Shown here: in pieces, positions 47,102 through 59,064 of the stretch
How positions within the stretch are numbered: position 1 is the first letter of the stretch
Layout of the letters: each line of letters opens with the position of its first letter
Origin: Brassica napus
Taxonomy: Eukaryota > Streptophyta > Magnoliopsida > Brassicales > Brassicaceae
NCBI RefSeq assembly: GCF_020379485.1
Contig: NC_063446.1
Span: forward strand, 21,106,610-21,170,609
Reading direction: 5' to 3'
DNA: 64,000 bases
Notes under the pieces: model-generated
The model's input: only the letters and a program-made list of their open reading frames with translations
Told to the model about the DNA's origin: nothing
The model's database searches: none
Position numbers and translations under genes: made by a program

Positions 47102-48739
47102 TGAGAGGTAATGATTATAAACAAAACTCAAAACTGTACATTGTTTTTGTTTTACTCAATAGATTTGTAGGTTCTGTTATACAAAACGATCACTGTATCT
47201 TAAAAATATTCTAAAGAAAGCAAGAACAGTAGAAAGCTACAAATTTCAGCTCAGATTGATCAAGGTTTATGTAGAGTTGTATCTCTTGAACGAGCTTGAG
47301 ATTAGGTCGTTCATGTCAACAAGTCCAGAGATCAGAGAAAATAGTTTGTTTTTGAGACAATAGACCATTAGTGGTGGTTAGATGATTGACATGTATCTAG
47401 AGAAACCTTTTAAGAGCTGGTTTGAAACAAATGTGTAAATTACTAAACAGATATTGTGTGAGCTGTATTTAGGAACCAGTCAAGGGTTAAAGACCAAGGA
47501 AGACGTTTTGATGTAGATGGAATTTAACTATGACATTGTGATTTGGACGTGGTCTCCACTAATTATTAATCACCTTTTTAGTTCTGTGAAAACATGGAGC
47601 TCACTTATCCCAAAGAAATCAGTGTAATTAACCCATGAGACACTGGCTTTGGTTTTCGGTTCAGTTTTTTTAGTTTCTGTTCTTTTGATATAGATATATA
47701 AAAACTGTTGCACCAAATGCGAGAAAGACAATGCAAAAACTGATGATAAAAAGCGATAAGTAAAAAGCACATAGATTTAACTTAGTTTACTAAATTGGCT
47801 TCCATCAACGAGCAAAGAAAGATTTAGAGTGATTTCAGTGTGTAATTATTATAGTTGCAAAATATCGCTGAAAAACTTCTGGACTTGTGCCCAATAAAAA
47901 TGACCAAGTAGAATACTGCAATCCATATAGACTCATTTAGACTGCATTGTCTAAAAAGACTATATTGTCTAATCCTATCGGGTTAGAGCAGATTCAATGC
48001 ATATCAACAAAAACTGTCAGTATTATTTATGATAATAAGAATCAAAACAGGTTAATATAAACAATTGGATTATATTTTGTTTTGGTTTGGATTTTTTGGG
48101 ATAAATTTGAATAATTTGCATAGTCATATCGAGTAATTCAAGTTGTTCGGATAAAATATCACATATTTTGGTTTGTTCAAATAAAAATATAGAATAATAA
48201 TGATAATTTTTGATGTTTTTAATAAGAATATTCAAGTATTTTAGCTTTCTGTTTATTCAAATTTAGGAAAACATTAAATATATATACAATATAAACCCAA
48301 ACGGATTAAGTGTAAAATGTACAAAAGAGATTGGAGGCGACATCCTAATAATTTGCCCTAATATTAGAACATTTATAAACTAATACTCAATAAATTAATA
48401 ATCAATATTTTTGTCGGTTTCGAGTCGGACCAATATAAAAATTTAACAAAACTCGATAAGATAAATGTTTTTAGAAGTTCTATGTAAATATATAGTCCCA
48501 ATAATAACATAACTAATACTTATAAATCTAGACATACATAAATAGATGCATCAATCTAAGAATATACAATTAAGAAAATTTAGTAAAATATGAGTCCATT
48601 TTAGTTTTTTTTTTCTTAAAGTTGGATTCTCTCTAGATTTCATCTCTAATCTTCCTTATTGCCTCAATAATTCATGATATTGCCTTCTCGGTCTGCATCC
48701 ATTTTTTTGAAGAGTCCTAGAAGCAATAGAAGTTTCATG
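47102..48739. other. Intergenic after GT14
   Basis: No gene is seen. The first 400 bases are probably 3' UTR and flank; the rest is AT-rich. Confidence 0.4.
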
Positions 48740-49420
48740 ATGTGTAATTACTAATTAGTAATTACTATCAAAAGTTTCATATTATCATCTTCAATTTTAT
48801 CATCAATGTTAAGAACAGTAGCCATTATTTCTTCTAAACTCTGAACTTCTAAGTATGTATCAATTTCACATGGATAGTCGAGTATGTTATTGACATCCAT
48901 TTATTATGATAGTTGAGATTATTGATTAAAACTTCAAGTTTATTAATGTTGATTGTCTCATCTTCCAAATTCATTGATACAATATCTTCTGAACAAAATT
49001 TGCATATTATCTTTAGATGAACACTAACATTCCAAGCCAAAACTGCATAATTGATAGCATCTAAACATTGATCTTACATGAATCAGATGGTCCCGACTTA
49101 TAGTTTTCTAAAATTTCACAATAAAATCTCTTGTGATAATGCATCTTAAAAGATCTCATGATTCCAACATCATAAGGTTGGTTTTTTTATGTCATATTTA
49201 GTGGCAAGAATATCAGCACAACATTTTCCGATCGTTCAATTTTTTTGGATGTGCCAGAAAATTATCTACTCAAACAAAATGTTTATACCATGCTTTCTTA
49301 TATCAAGCCAACATATATAATCTTCAAAAATTACACTAATCATCCCAGCTCTTTAGTTAGCATAGTAATGACAATCCAAGTTATCTATATTGACTTTTAA
49401 ACAGATAATAATATGGTTTG
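48740..49420 (-). pseudogene. pogo-like (Tc1/mariner) transposase remnant
   Basis: On the minus strand, in broken frames, sequence runs VDNFLAHPKKLNDRK, then DVGIMRSFKMHYHKRFY, then SDSCKINV, then AWNVSVHLKIICKFCSEDIV. This order matches the DDE_1 domain of plant pogo/Lemi-type transposases, where a D-N-F/S-x-H-P segment holds a catalytic Asp and is followed by PxDxGII and an alpha-helical tail. Several stops and shifts are present. The N-terminal CENP-B-like DNA-binding part and terminal repeats were not found. Confidence 0.65.
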
Positions 49421-50895
49421 AATATTTTCCAATAATCCATAAAATATCTTTTAAACAGATAATAATATGGTTTGAATATTTTCCAATCAGTTGTTAATTG
49501 CAAAAATAACAACCATTAACTTTTCTTTGTCTAATATTTTCTTCAAGTTGTATCATTGAAAAAAAAAATGATCAACTTGCAATCTATAAAAAAGACTATT
49601 TTCATTAATATAAGAACATCTTTCATTTTTGAGTAATATACAGTGTTGAAGATTTTTCTTTTATATTATATATAGTAGGAATATTTCTGCTTTAAGAACA
49701 ATTATATCGACATTACAAACAAAATGAGAACATAAATTACCCTCATTCCCTCCTTTCTTCCAACTAATTAATTGACATGGGCTTTCCCTTTTTAAAATAA
49801 TGTTCGAAGCAAAACAAATGGGATGAGTCTTTATTTGAATCTATCTATGTACTCTTTGACAAAACCATTGTCTCAATGGAACAACGAAGTGTCAATGATC
49901 AAATACAACATTCAAAACTGTCTAAAATCGATGGATATGTCGGTAAATTAGAGGAAAAAAGGAAAAGATTGACTCTTTTTTTAACGATGCTCTTATTGAA
50001 CGAAGGTACCTCTCTCTATCACTCTCTCTAGAATGTCAACTAGGTGAGCGTTTGCACACCCTTGTGCGGAAAAAATACACATCCAATAAATTATACTATT
50101 AATGTAACTATTTATTTAAATTAAAATTATTAAATTAGGTACATATTTTAAATTAACATTATAAATTATCAAAATTCAGTATCTATATTGACAATTGATT
50201 TATTAAATTCTGTTTTTTTTTTAGTTTCATCTTCTTATTTAGAGGATGTAGATTTTGGATTGAAAAATTTCTAGTAATAACCAAAGCATCATTAGGCAAT
50301 TTGAAATCGAAATCAAGCACTTCTTATAGTTATAGGTCAAAAAATCACTGAAAGTATTAGAAATAATCACATCTCATTAAAAATCAACAAAAATACAAAA
50401 GTGCCTATAAATATCATATATTATCAACAATTCAGATTTTAGAAATTGTGACAAAAAAAAAAGTAATATATAAAATATTACCTTTGAATTCTCACACACA
50501 AGAAAATCGATCCCACGTCATCATAATTAAAGAAAGATGATACTTTCTTTGCATAATTAGAGTACAACATACATGTTAGATGCATATAACTGAGTATCAA
50601 AATTCAAATCAACATTATGTAGCAAAAAGTAACACTATAAAATTAAACACTCAATAAAACCTACATTATGTCACCAACACCAATTCAAGAAAATCATTGT
50701 GTGTATTTTTCATGTTTTTAAAAATGTCAACACCTTAACTTTAATATTTTAACAATATCTAACGGATCAATATTTTTAATAGAAATAAGTAAGAGAACTT
50801 CCTCTTCAAAAAAAGACATATAGCTAGAATAAACTTATTATTTTTGCGGAAAACTGTTATACATTGATTATAGATAACACAATGGCAAAAAAATA

Positions 50896-50926
<31 letters not shown>

Positions 50927-51700
50927 TGAAATAGAGTATTAATATTAATAAAATAAATGTAAGATAAACTTAAATATTACATTATGATTAAAAATTTGTT
51001 AATATCCATTTGTTAATTAATTATCTCAAAAATAAAGATAAATCACTAAAATTATTTATTAAAACCAATGACGTAACCTAAAATCATAGAGAAAATGACG
51101 AATCAGCAACAAAACTATTTTAAACATATAATCTATCCAAGGATGTAGGTTTTAAGTGATGTTTCGAAAGAAATGAATCAATAGGTTGATAGCAATTTGG
51201 CCCCCAAAAAAACATTTTATGTTATGCTGATAAAATATTTGAATTCTAATTAACTGGGAGGAAATCTACATATATTATTGAGAAGCCAAATATGTTTTTA
51301 GCGTGTCGGATTAAATACATATTTTAAAGATTGGCTCGAGCAGAAAGTATAGATTATAGCCTAACTCTTATTTCTACTTATTTAATAAACTTTAAAATAA
51401 TAATATTATCTTAACTAATAAATTAGTGAGGCAGCTATAAAATATTAATAATATGAAAATAAGCAAAATTAACTAAAATGATAGAGAACATGAAAATCAG
51501 TAAAATTACTTCTCAAATATATCATCCGAAGTATTATATCAAAATCTTTGTAAAAAATATAATATATAAATAATAAATTGTTTACTTTTTAAACAAATAC
51601 CAGTATAAATTAAAATATATAAACAACATTGTGTAGAAAATAAATAAAAATTTAAAATATTATGAAAACTATATCTACAAAGAAGTTATTGAGCTTTCTT
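49421..51700. other. AT-rich intergenic DNA
   Basis: No gene is seen. A 43-base stretch, AAACAGATAATAATATGGTT and following, is tandemly duplicated at about 49398 and 49453. A (TA)n tract lies at about 50902-50926. Confidence 0.45.
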
Positions 51701-51830
51701 ATTCATATTGGGCGTTTTACAAAGGCCCAATGGGGGGGGGGGGTATTCTAGACAATTCGAATGTCGGTGTTTTAAGGGTTAGCTAGGGTTTTTAGTCGAA
51801 CGCATATGCTCCCCCTGTATAAAAATAGCC
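51701..51830 (+). promoter_or_regulatory. Telo-box / site II / TATA promoter of the snoRNA-like cluster
   Basis: GGCCCA (site II) is at 51724-51729, TTAAGGGTTAG and CTAGGGTTTTTAG (telo-box, AAACCCTA in reverse) at 51771-51795, and TATAAAAATA at 51818-51827. A run of 12 G is at about 51732-51743. Telo-box plus site II is the standard pairing upstream of plant ribosomal-protein and snoRNA transcription units. No protein frame follows, only RNA-like structures. Confidence 0.7.
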
Positions 51831-51950
51831 GCATGAAACAATTGCTAACCATCTCATCTCAAGATTCATTCTCTGTAGTTTAGCTCTTTTATTTTTCTGA
51901 GATTTAGGGTTAGGTAATTAATATAGGGTTATTGGTAAATTATTATAAGG

Positions 51951-52091
51951 TTCGCAGGAGCCTCCCGGGCTAGTCTGAAAATAATAATTTGAGGAATTAA
52001 GCCCCAAAGCTCCTGCTAGATTGGTGACATTCGTGTTGCAGTTCTGTCTAAATTTCTCCTGGCTTAACTGTGTCAAAGCAATGTCTAGATT
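51951..52091 (+). ncRNA. Candidate H/ACA snoRNA (two hairpins)
   Basis: Hairpin 1: basal stem GCAGGAGC (51954-51961) with GCTCCTGC (52009-52016), an internal loop, then upper stem GGGCT/AGCCC. Hairpin 2: basal stem GACATT (52026-52031) with AATGTC (52080-52085), internal loop, upper stem GCAGTT/AACTGT. Each basal stem is followed by TAGATT, 14 to 16 bases from the pocket, where H and ACA boxes belong. The boxes (AGATTG and AGA) are not canonical, which lowers confidence. Targets were not identified. Confidence 0.5.
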
Positions 52092-52145
52092 TCGTGTTAG
52101 TGATTGTTTTTATTGTTTATTTAGTTTGATAATCAAAGGTGATTT

Positions 52146-52231
52146 GGCTATGATTACAAAATTATCCGCGCTTCTGAGATTTATTCTGTGAAGTAATCGG
52201 AAAACAATGGTTGAATTTCTTAATATGAGCC
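52146..52231 (+). ncRNA. C/D box snoRNA, predicted to guide two 25S rRNA sites
   Basis: Terminal stem GGC (52146-52148) with GCC (52229-52231); C box ATGATTA (52150-52156), D' box CTGA (52174-52177), C'-like TGTGAAG (52187-52193), D box ATGA (52225-52228). The guide before D (TGGTTGAATTTCTT, 52208-52221) is perfectly complementary to the conserved 25S segment AAGAAATTCAACCA. The guide before D' (TTATCCGCGCTT, 52162-52173) pairs with AAGCGCGGGTAA, with one G-U, directly downstream in the same rRNA region. By the fifth-base rule it would methylate an A in AAGAA and a G in AAGCG. rRNA sequence is from memory. Confidence 0.75.
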
Positions 52232-52264
52232 TCTCCTTGATTCAATATATTAGTTTTATTTTCC

Positions 52265-52348
52265 GGCAGTGATGATTAAAACTAACAGCTTTACGCCAGT
52301 TCTGCTTCAGAAAATTCTTGATCGAAGAAGCTGTATAAAATCTGAGCC
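52265..52348 (+). ncRNA. C/D box snoRNA candidate
   Basis: Terminal stem GGC (52265-52267) with GCC (52346-52348), perfect C box GTGATGA (52269-52275) and D box CTGA (52342-52345), same layout as the upstream unit and followed by a T run. CTGC near 52301 could be D'. No rRNA target was recognised. Confidence 0.65.
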
Positions 52349-52386
52349 TTTTTTAGTTTTATGAATGTTTGTTTTTTTTTTTGGTT

Positions 52387-52498
52387 GCCTATGAGGAAAT
52401 CCAATTATGTGAGGTGCAGTGGAGCTGAGACCCTGTTTTCAGGGAGAACCCCTTGGCAGAAACTGCAATTTCTATGAAGCTATTGGACTAACTGAGGC
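52387..52498 (+). ncRNA. C/D box snoRNA candidate, long, with internal hairpin
   Basis: Terminal stem GCC (52387-52389) with GGC (52496-52498), C box ATGAGGA (52391-52397, one mismatch), internal CTGA (52425-52428), D box CTGA (52492-52495). An internal helix is formed by GCAGT (from 52416) with ACTGC (to 52466), enclosing CCCTG-TTTT-CAGGG. At 112 bases it is longer than usual. Target not identified. Confidence 0.5.
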
Positions 52499-52549
52499 GT
52501 TTTGTCTTTTTTTTTTATCTGTTTTTTAATCTATTGTTCGATTCATTGT

Positions 52550-52677
52550 CTGAGTTTAACTATACACTAGCATAAGCCAATGTGCTCGTAGTCTGAATAA
52601 CTCAGAAATTGATAGTGTTTACATCAGCTTTATCTCTGCTTCGGCCTTGGGATATTAGTTAAACTAGAACACTATAT
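52550..52677 (+). ncRNA. Second H/ACA-like two-hairpin candidate
   Basis: Hairpin 1: basal stem TCTGAGTT (from about 52549) with AACTCAG (to 52605), upper stem ACTAGCA facing TGC..TAGT. Hairpin 2: basal stem ATAGTGTT (52612-52619) with AACACTAT (52668-52675), upper stem TATCTC/GGGATA. The hinge AAATTG sits where an H box should be; the 3' box would be ATA. Non-canonical boxes make this tentative. Confidence 0.35.
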
Positions 52678-52679
52678 TA

Positions 52680-53931
52680 TTTAGCGAATTAACTATCTTT
52701 ATGGGTTTTACAACTATTCGTATTGTTTGGCGTTGGATGGCAATGAGAGAAACATAATTTCGTCCTGTTACCCAATTTTGTACTGATAAGTGATACTCGA
52801 ACGATTTTATGTTGGTTTCCAATTTTGAGGTTTTTATAAGCGAGATGGAACGCACTATATGGTGTGGAATGGAAGGGATTGATGGTGACCAATATTAGAA
52901 AGGACGACACATGTGAATAAACATACAAAGTGTCTTTTGTTGTCCATTTTATAGCATAATGAAACCCTTATTCATGAAGAAACAAAGGAAAGCAATAAGC
53001 TAACATGAAAGGATTCTTCTAACCAAAGTAATCGGTACATATTATTTTCTAAAATTTAAACTATTGAAATGCAATAACCAAAGTAAAGGTGAAACTAATA
53101 GTAACACAAGCACTACATCTCCTAAATTAAATCTTGAACCAATTCATCAAATAGATAATACTTTTGGCATATTGGTATTTGATCACCTGGAACCTTCAAT
53201 GTTTATGTCGAGCTCTGAGTTGTGTCTTTTAGCGAGTCAGAAGTGGTGGTTTGGTGAAGCGAGTTTATATAGGGGTTGGTGAAGTGGTGTCTTTTAGCTT
53301 CTCTTCATGGTGCAAACCCATCCTCTGGTGTAGGAGACCTTGTTCTGCAATCTCGGTACAGTGTGTTCCTATCCACATCATAGGGGGTTTAGGTTCTTAG
53401 GAATCAAATTTTTGAGGATTAAGTTTCTTTTTATTGTGCAGCTTCTGATGGTTGTGGCTTTTCCAAATGAGAGCGGGTTTTGGCTCAATGTTGGTTCATT
53501 GGCGTAGCCGTCTTGGGGCAACCTCCATTGTTGTCTACTGTAATTTCCAGATAGAATTAGGTGTTTGTGCTTTATGTAGAAGAACATTGAATTTCTGTGG
53601 ATATGTCAATTTATATCGGTTTGTGATTAATAGTCAATGCTGCCTTAGTATCCTCAACCTGTGTGTCGCGTGCTTTTTGAAACTCCATGCAGTTCTTTCG
53701 CCTTTTCTCAGTTTATAAAAAAAAGCATCACAATCACATTATAATTAATTAATAAACAAACAGGTCTACAATTTTTACAATGTGCTCTCGCAAATCTTAG
53801 ACTATTAAACACTTCATTTACCAATCATGTGATTTTTCCTTCTAGAATGCGAGAGAAAAATGGCTAATCAGAAAAATAAAATAAACAAAAGTAAGAAAAA
53901 AAGATCATTAATTATTTATCAGCTCAAAGAG
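52680..53931. other. Intergenic between the snoRNA-like cluster and CML6
   Basis: Small open frames here (for example 53064-53282 and 53452-53718) have no recognisable domain and no clear gene structure. No gene is called. Confidence 0.35.
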
Positions 53932-54384
53932 CTAAAAAACCGACCCTTCTTCATCATTTTGTCTAAACTCCTTGTAATCAACTCTACCATCACCATCAAC
54001 ATCCACTTGTATTAACATCTTCCTACATTCTTCCAAGGTCTTACCTTGCTTGAGTCCCAAGGAAGACAAAACCGCTTTCAATTCATCCACTGTAATAAAC
54101 CCATCTCCATTCCTATCGAAAACGTTGAACGCTTCCTTCATATCTTCTTCTCCTATCTCGTCCTCGTCTTCCACCATTATCGTCTTGTAAAGCTCTCCAA
54201 ACTCTTCAATGTCGACACAACCATCGCCGTTCACATCGATCTTGTCGATCATCTGCCCGAGCTCCTTTTCTGGTATTATGATCCCGAGGTTTTTCAATGA
54301 ATCGTTTAGCTCCTTCTTAGTGATCCGGCCGTCTCCGTCCTTGTCGAACATTTGGAACACACGTTTTAGTTCCGTGGTATTCAT
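53932..54384 (-). CDS. CML6: Calmodulin-like protein with four EF hands (CML6 counterpart), C-terminal frameshift
   Basis: Single exon, 150 aa. Four EF-hand loops: [12 protein letters not shown] (about residues 14-25), [24 protein letters not shown] and [12 protein letters not shown], each with Asp/Asn at the Ca-binding positions. It would bind calcium and act as a signal sensor. After EFRQ the frame reads NDEEGSVF and stops; the next frame reads [12 protein letters not shown], the tail expected in this subfamily. One extra A in CAAAATGATG (about 53960) explains it. Neighbour PETC and the order point to Arabidopsis At4g03290 (CML6); the close paralogue CML7 is the alternative. Confidence 0.85.
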   Translation of the reverse strand: MNTTELKRVFQMFDKDGDGRITKKELNDSLKNLGIIIPEKELGQMIDKIDVNGDGCVDIEEFGELYKTIMVEDEDEIGEEDMKEAFNVFDRNGDGFITVDELKAVLSSLGLKQGKTLEECRKMLIQVDVDGDGRVDYKEFRQNDEEGSVF

Positions 54385-55240
54385 TTTTAGGGTTAGGTTT
54401 GGATTTGAGTTTGCCTGTGGATGAAGTAAGCGTGAAAACAGAGAATGATGAGACTCCGTGAAGCCAGAAAGCAGTACTTTCTTGGCCCCTCGGAGACCCC
54501 GGCAAGGGGAGTTTCAGAAACTAAGAAGAATGTTTAAATAAATGCGATTGAAAATTTTAGCCAAAAAGTCGAGGTAATAACTTGTAAAAAAAAAAAAAAA
54601 CTTGTAAATACGGACAAAAATAGAAGAGATAAAGAGAGATTGTCTTAGGGTTGGATTACTGTTGGTGGAGAGGAAATGTTGGTCTTTTAAAGAGGACTTG
54701 TGGCTTTGTATCCAAGTCTTATAAAAGTTGATCGGTTCTATAAATTGCAGACCAAAATACTTCATATTTTCAGTTGATTCATATTTTTATCAGAATTTAA
54801 TAATAAAATAATATTATATTAGGTGAACAATATACTAAAATATCAATATAGTGTTTAACATTATAATTGCTTATAATGTAATTAACTAACTAATCTGTTT
54901 GCCGGCGGTTAAAGATCAAATCCATTGGAGTGGTGAACCACTTCGTTATACTGTCCCAACTATGTGAAGTCTTTAAATTCACTTTTCTAATAAAACAATA
55001 AACAAAATATGTCAACAGAGATAATACTTTGTTAATAATTCGTTTGTTTTGTAATGATATTTGTTACATTCTCATTTTAATAATCGCTTGTGTTATGGGA
55101 AATTACTTTGTCACGGAGAAAGGTGTGTGAAAGTTAAACAGTTGTGAAACTGAAAAGGGAATAAAATAAAGGGTGCTATGTAGGAGATATTAATAACATA
55201 TAAGAAAACAGAAATGGGTAAAAAGTGCCAGAAAGTGTTT
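54385..55240. promoter_or_regulatory. CML6 upstream region
   Basis: Contains the 5' leader (about 54385-54530) and AT-rich promoter sequence, with an A run at about 54586-54600. No other gene is seen. Confidence 0.35.
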
Positions 55241-55245
55241 AAAAA
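55241..55245 (-). terminator. RNA polymerase III terminator of tRNA-Thr
   Basis: TTTTT on the minus strand, one base after the tRNA 3' end. Confidence 0.75.
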
Positions 55246-55246
55246 G

Positions 55247-55318
55247 TGCCCACACGCAGGATCGAACTACGGACCTTCAGTTTACAAGACTGACGCTCTA
55301 CCACTGAGCTATACGGGC
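55247..55318 (-). tRNA. tRNA-Thr (anticodon TGT)
   Basis: 72 bases on the minus strand. Seven-pair acceptor stem GCCCGTA/TGTGGGC (two G-T pairs), D arm with TAGCTCAGTGG (A box), anticodon loop CTTGTAA giving UGU on stem TCAGT/ACTGA, T arm CGTAG-TTCGATC-CTGCG (B box), discriminator A. Reads ACA codons. No intron; CCA is not encoded, as normal for plant nuclear genes. Confidence 0.93.
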
Positions 55319-55369
55319 CTTTTGTTATGTTATTCTTAAATTCACTATTCTTACATTTTTGACTGTTCT

Positions 55370-56208
55370 GTGAACAATAGGTTGGGCAAAAAACCCAAAC
55401 CGAACCGATCCAAACCAAACCAACCGAAGTTAAACCGATCCAAACCAAACCGTGCTCTTTACATAACCCATTTGGTTCATGTTTTACTCAACCGGAATGG
55501 TTTGGTTTGGTTTGTGTTCAAACCGAACTAAACCGAACCAAACCAATAATCCAATATATTTTATCTCTAAATAAATAAATAAATATATATATATATATAT
55601 ATAAACATATTGTAAATTTTAGTTAAAGTTTTTTTTTCCATTTTTTTCTTAACTTCCATATATTTTTTTAAAAATCCAAATATTATTCAAATAATCCTAA
55701 TTACAAAGATTGTACTGAAAACAAAACCTAAAAACTATAAGCATCTAAATCGTAGCCATCTCGTTTTGTTCATCTTCTCCAATTTTCATTCTCTAAATTA
55801 TGTAACAGTTATTATAGGATCAATAAAAACAAAAAGATTGATGCAAATAGTCTTTTAGTTAATAGGTTTTGGAATGCTTACAGGTCTTTGTTACGCTAAT
55901 TAGATTACAACTAGGTCTTTGTTACGCTAATTAGATTACAACTAGTCTGCTCTTTGCTTATTATCTATTTCTTCCTTTGACGTGGTTAAGAGTTTTGTCA
56001 TCGAGCTTGTTTTTTGTTTCATAGATTTTTAAAGAAAACCAAACTAAATTTAAACCAAACCGAACCAAACTAAACCCAAACCGAACCCAAACCAAAGCTA
56101 CTTTGGTTTTAGTTGGGTTGAGTTTTATAAAACCAAAAATTAACCAAACCAAACCGAACCCGAAACTGAACCCGAAACTAAACCGATATACCCACCCCTA
56201 GTGAACAA
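55370..56208. mobile_element. hAT-type non-autonomous element (823 bp) with 8-bp target duplication
   Basis: The element 55378-56200 opens TAGGTTGGGCAAA and closes CCCACCCCTA (TAGGGGTGGG reversed). The exact 8-base duplication GTGAACAA lies at 55370-55377 and 56201-56208. Both arms are rich in AACCAAACCGAA words on the same strand rather than as mirror copies. No transposase. It lies 52 bases upstream of the tRNA-Thr gene. Confidence 0.88.
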
Positions 56209-56406
56209 ACCAAATCTAATTACACCAAAAGACTCTAAAGAAAAAACTATGTGAAACTAAACACAAGAGATGGCAAGTGAATGAACATAAAATTCATATA
56301 GAGGGAAGAATTCACAGAGTAATGCCATGAAATGTATGATTACACATAGCTTTTACATTATAAGAACATTCATACAAGTATTACACAAAAGAGTTGTTGC
56401 ACAGTC

Positions 56407-57537
<1,131 letters not shown>

Positions 57538-57834
57538 TGAAAACTTTAGCTGAAAATATGAAAGGGTTTTGGTGATGGAACTTTTGATGTTATGGAGGAG
57601 GAGGAAGACAAGTGGGATCAGACAGAGAGCTTTTAAGACCACTGAAGAGAGAGAGAGAAGCAGATAAGGCACGCGCCAGCCTCTGGTTCGATATACCACA
57701 TACTTTTCGGATTTTTGGATTTCCTGATGACGTAATCATAAATGGGCTTTAAATGGGCTGCTTATTTGATCTCAGCCCATATTATTATTTTGATTACAGA
57801 GGAAACAGGTAGTCCATTGAAGCAAATTCAGATA

Positions 57835-58266
57835 AATAAATAATTGTTTCTTGGGCAGCAAGCAAGGCCTTGGATACTCAAGCTTATCTCACTTTCTTGT
57901 GTCTCTTTGTCTGCCAGAATGAGAAAGCCAGAGATATATCTCTGTCATCTTCCAGTGACTAAAATACTGAATCATTATTGCACTGTGAATGTGTACACTG
58001 TGAATGTGTATGTTTCAAGTGTATGAACAAATTGAATAGTTTGCAGGTGGAAGGTGAGATGTTTGGTGCTCAGATGATAGACAGAGGATGGAGAATGTGA
58101 TCTTAGGAGCTCTTAAATGGCTGATGCGCTCTGTTACTCCTTTCTCCTTCTTTTCCTTCTTCCTTAGTTGTCTCTTTGATCTCAAAGAAGATCCTTTACT
58201 ACTAAAACATTCACTCAAATCTCAAGCTACTGATCTTACTTTCATCTCCAGTATGGTAAACAGTTA
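57835..58266 (+). pseudogene. CYCD6;1-like D-type cyclin fragment
   Basis: The plus strand reads PWILKLISLSCVSLSARMRK and KPEIYLCHLP up to a GTGACT donor, an intron, acceptor TTTGCAG at about 58046, then VEGEMFGAQMID. After a frame change at about 58082 it goes on RMENVILGALKW, LMRSVTPFSFFSFF and DLKEDPLLLKHSLKSQATDL. This is the middle of a plant D-type cyclin (end of the cyclin box N-lobe into the C-lobe). The N-terminus with the LxCxE motif, the first half of the cyclin box and the C-terminal exons are missing. It sits between PETC and the LRR gene, exactly where CYCD6;1 (At4g03270) lies in Arabidopsis, from memory. Confidence 0.8.
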
Positions 58267-59064
58267 ATGGGCAGACATAGTCTCCAACCAATGCAATCAC
58301 TTTGCTACTTCAAAACCAACTTATGCTGGTCCCCTTTTCCATCAATCTTCTCTGCTTCAAAATAAGCCATTACTCTCTTCATTGGAAGACAGGGGAGTGG
58401 TGAATGACCAAAGACCATATCACAAAACTTTTTAAAAAAAAAACTGTGGTTATTTTTACTATGTTCTGTATTTACAGTATTTTTTCTGCAGTTAAGTTGT
58501 ATCACTTGAGGGGGAATAATCAATGTACATTTGTTCTTGTATGTATATATAAGTATGGTTATGTTACTCTCTGAGCAACAATGTGGTCACGAGAAGAAAA
58601 TGAGAAAACTATTGAATTTGATTTCCAGGAATAAGATTGTCTCATGAGACTTCGTTATCCCAGTTATGATACTCTTTGGACCACTTTACAGTTTTGAATA
58701 ATTCACTTGCCATCACTGCACTATTGACAGTTAGAAATGACCATCCGGTTTACTATAACCAAACTAAAAAACCGTATTGGATTCAGACAAACATTTAAAG
58801 AGACAAGAGATTCAAAGTCTCTTTGCAATATAGTATAACTCAAACTGCGCTGAAAAGAATGCATATAACACTGTTTCCAATTTCAGACCTTATTGAGAAG
58901 CTAGAAGGAAGAAACAAAGCTTCTCTGAAGTAATTTTTAATGCACAACAACAAAAACACAAAGATGAAACATGAAGATAGGGATGACGTATAGTGTATAA
59001 AGGAAAGTATCTTCATCAGTACCTCGCAGAGGAATTCTCTCAGGAAACAAGAGGGAGACAGAGA
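58267..59064. other. Intergenic between the cyclin fragment and the LRR gene
   Basis: No coding frame is credible. The right part is presumably the 3' UTR of the LRR gene. Confidence 0.4.

Noticed and set aside
52800..52850. Sixth snoRNA near CAATGAGAGA...CTGA (52741-52787)
   Set aside because: No terminal stem and poor C box.
52664..53718. Small frames between the snoRNA-like cluster and CML6
   Set aside because: No domain, no consistent exon structure, AT-biased.
57538..57699. Extended N-terminus of the Rieske protein from an upstream ATG ([10 protein letters not shown]...)
   Set aside because: Reads through the 5' leader and through intron 1; the spliced model from 57537 or 57525 gives the expected length and transit peptide.
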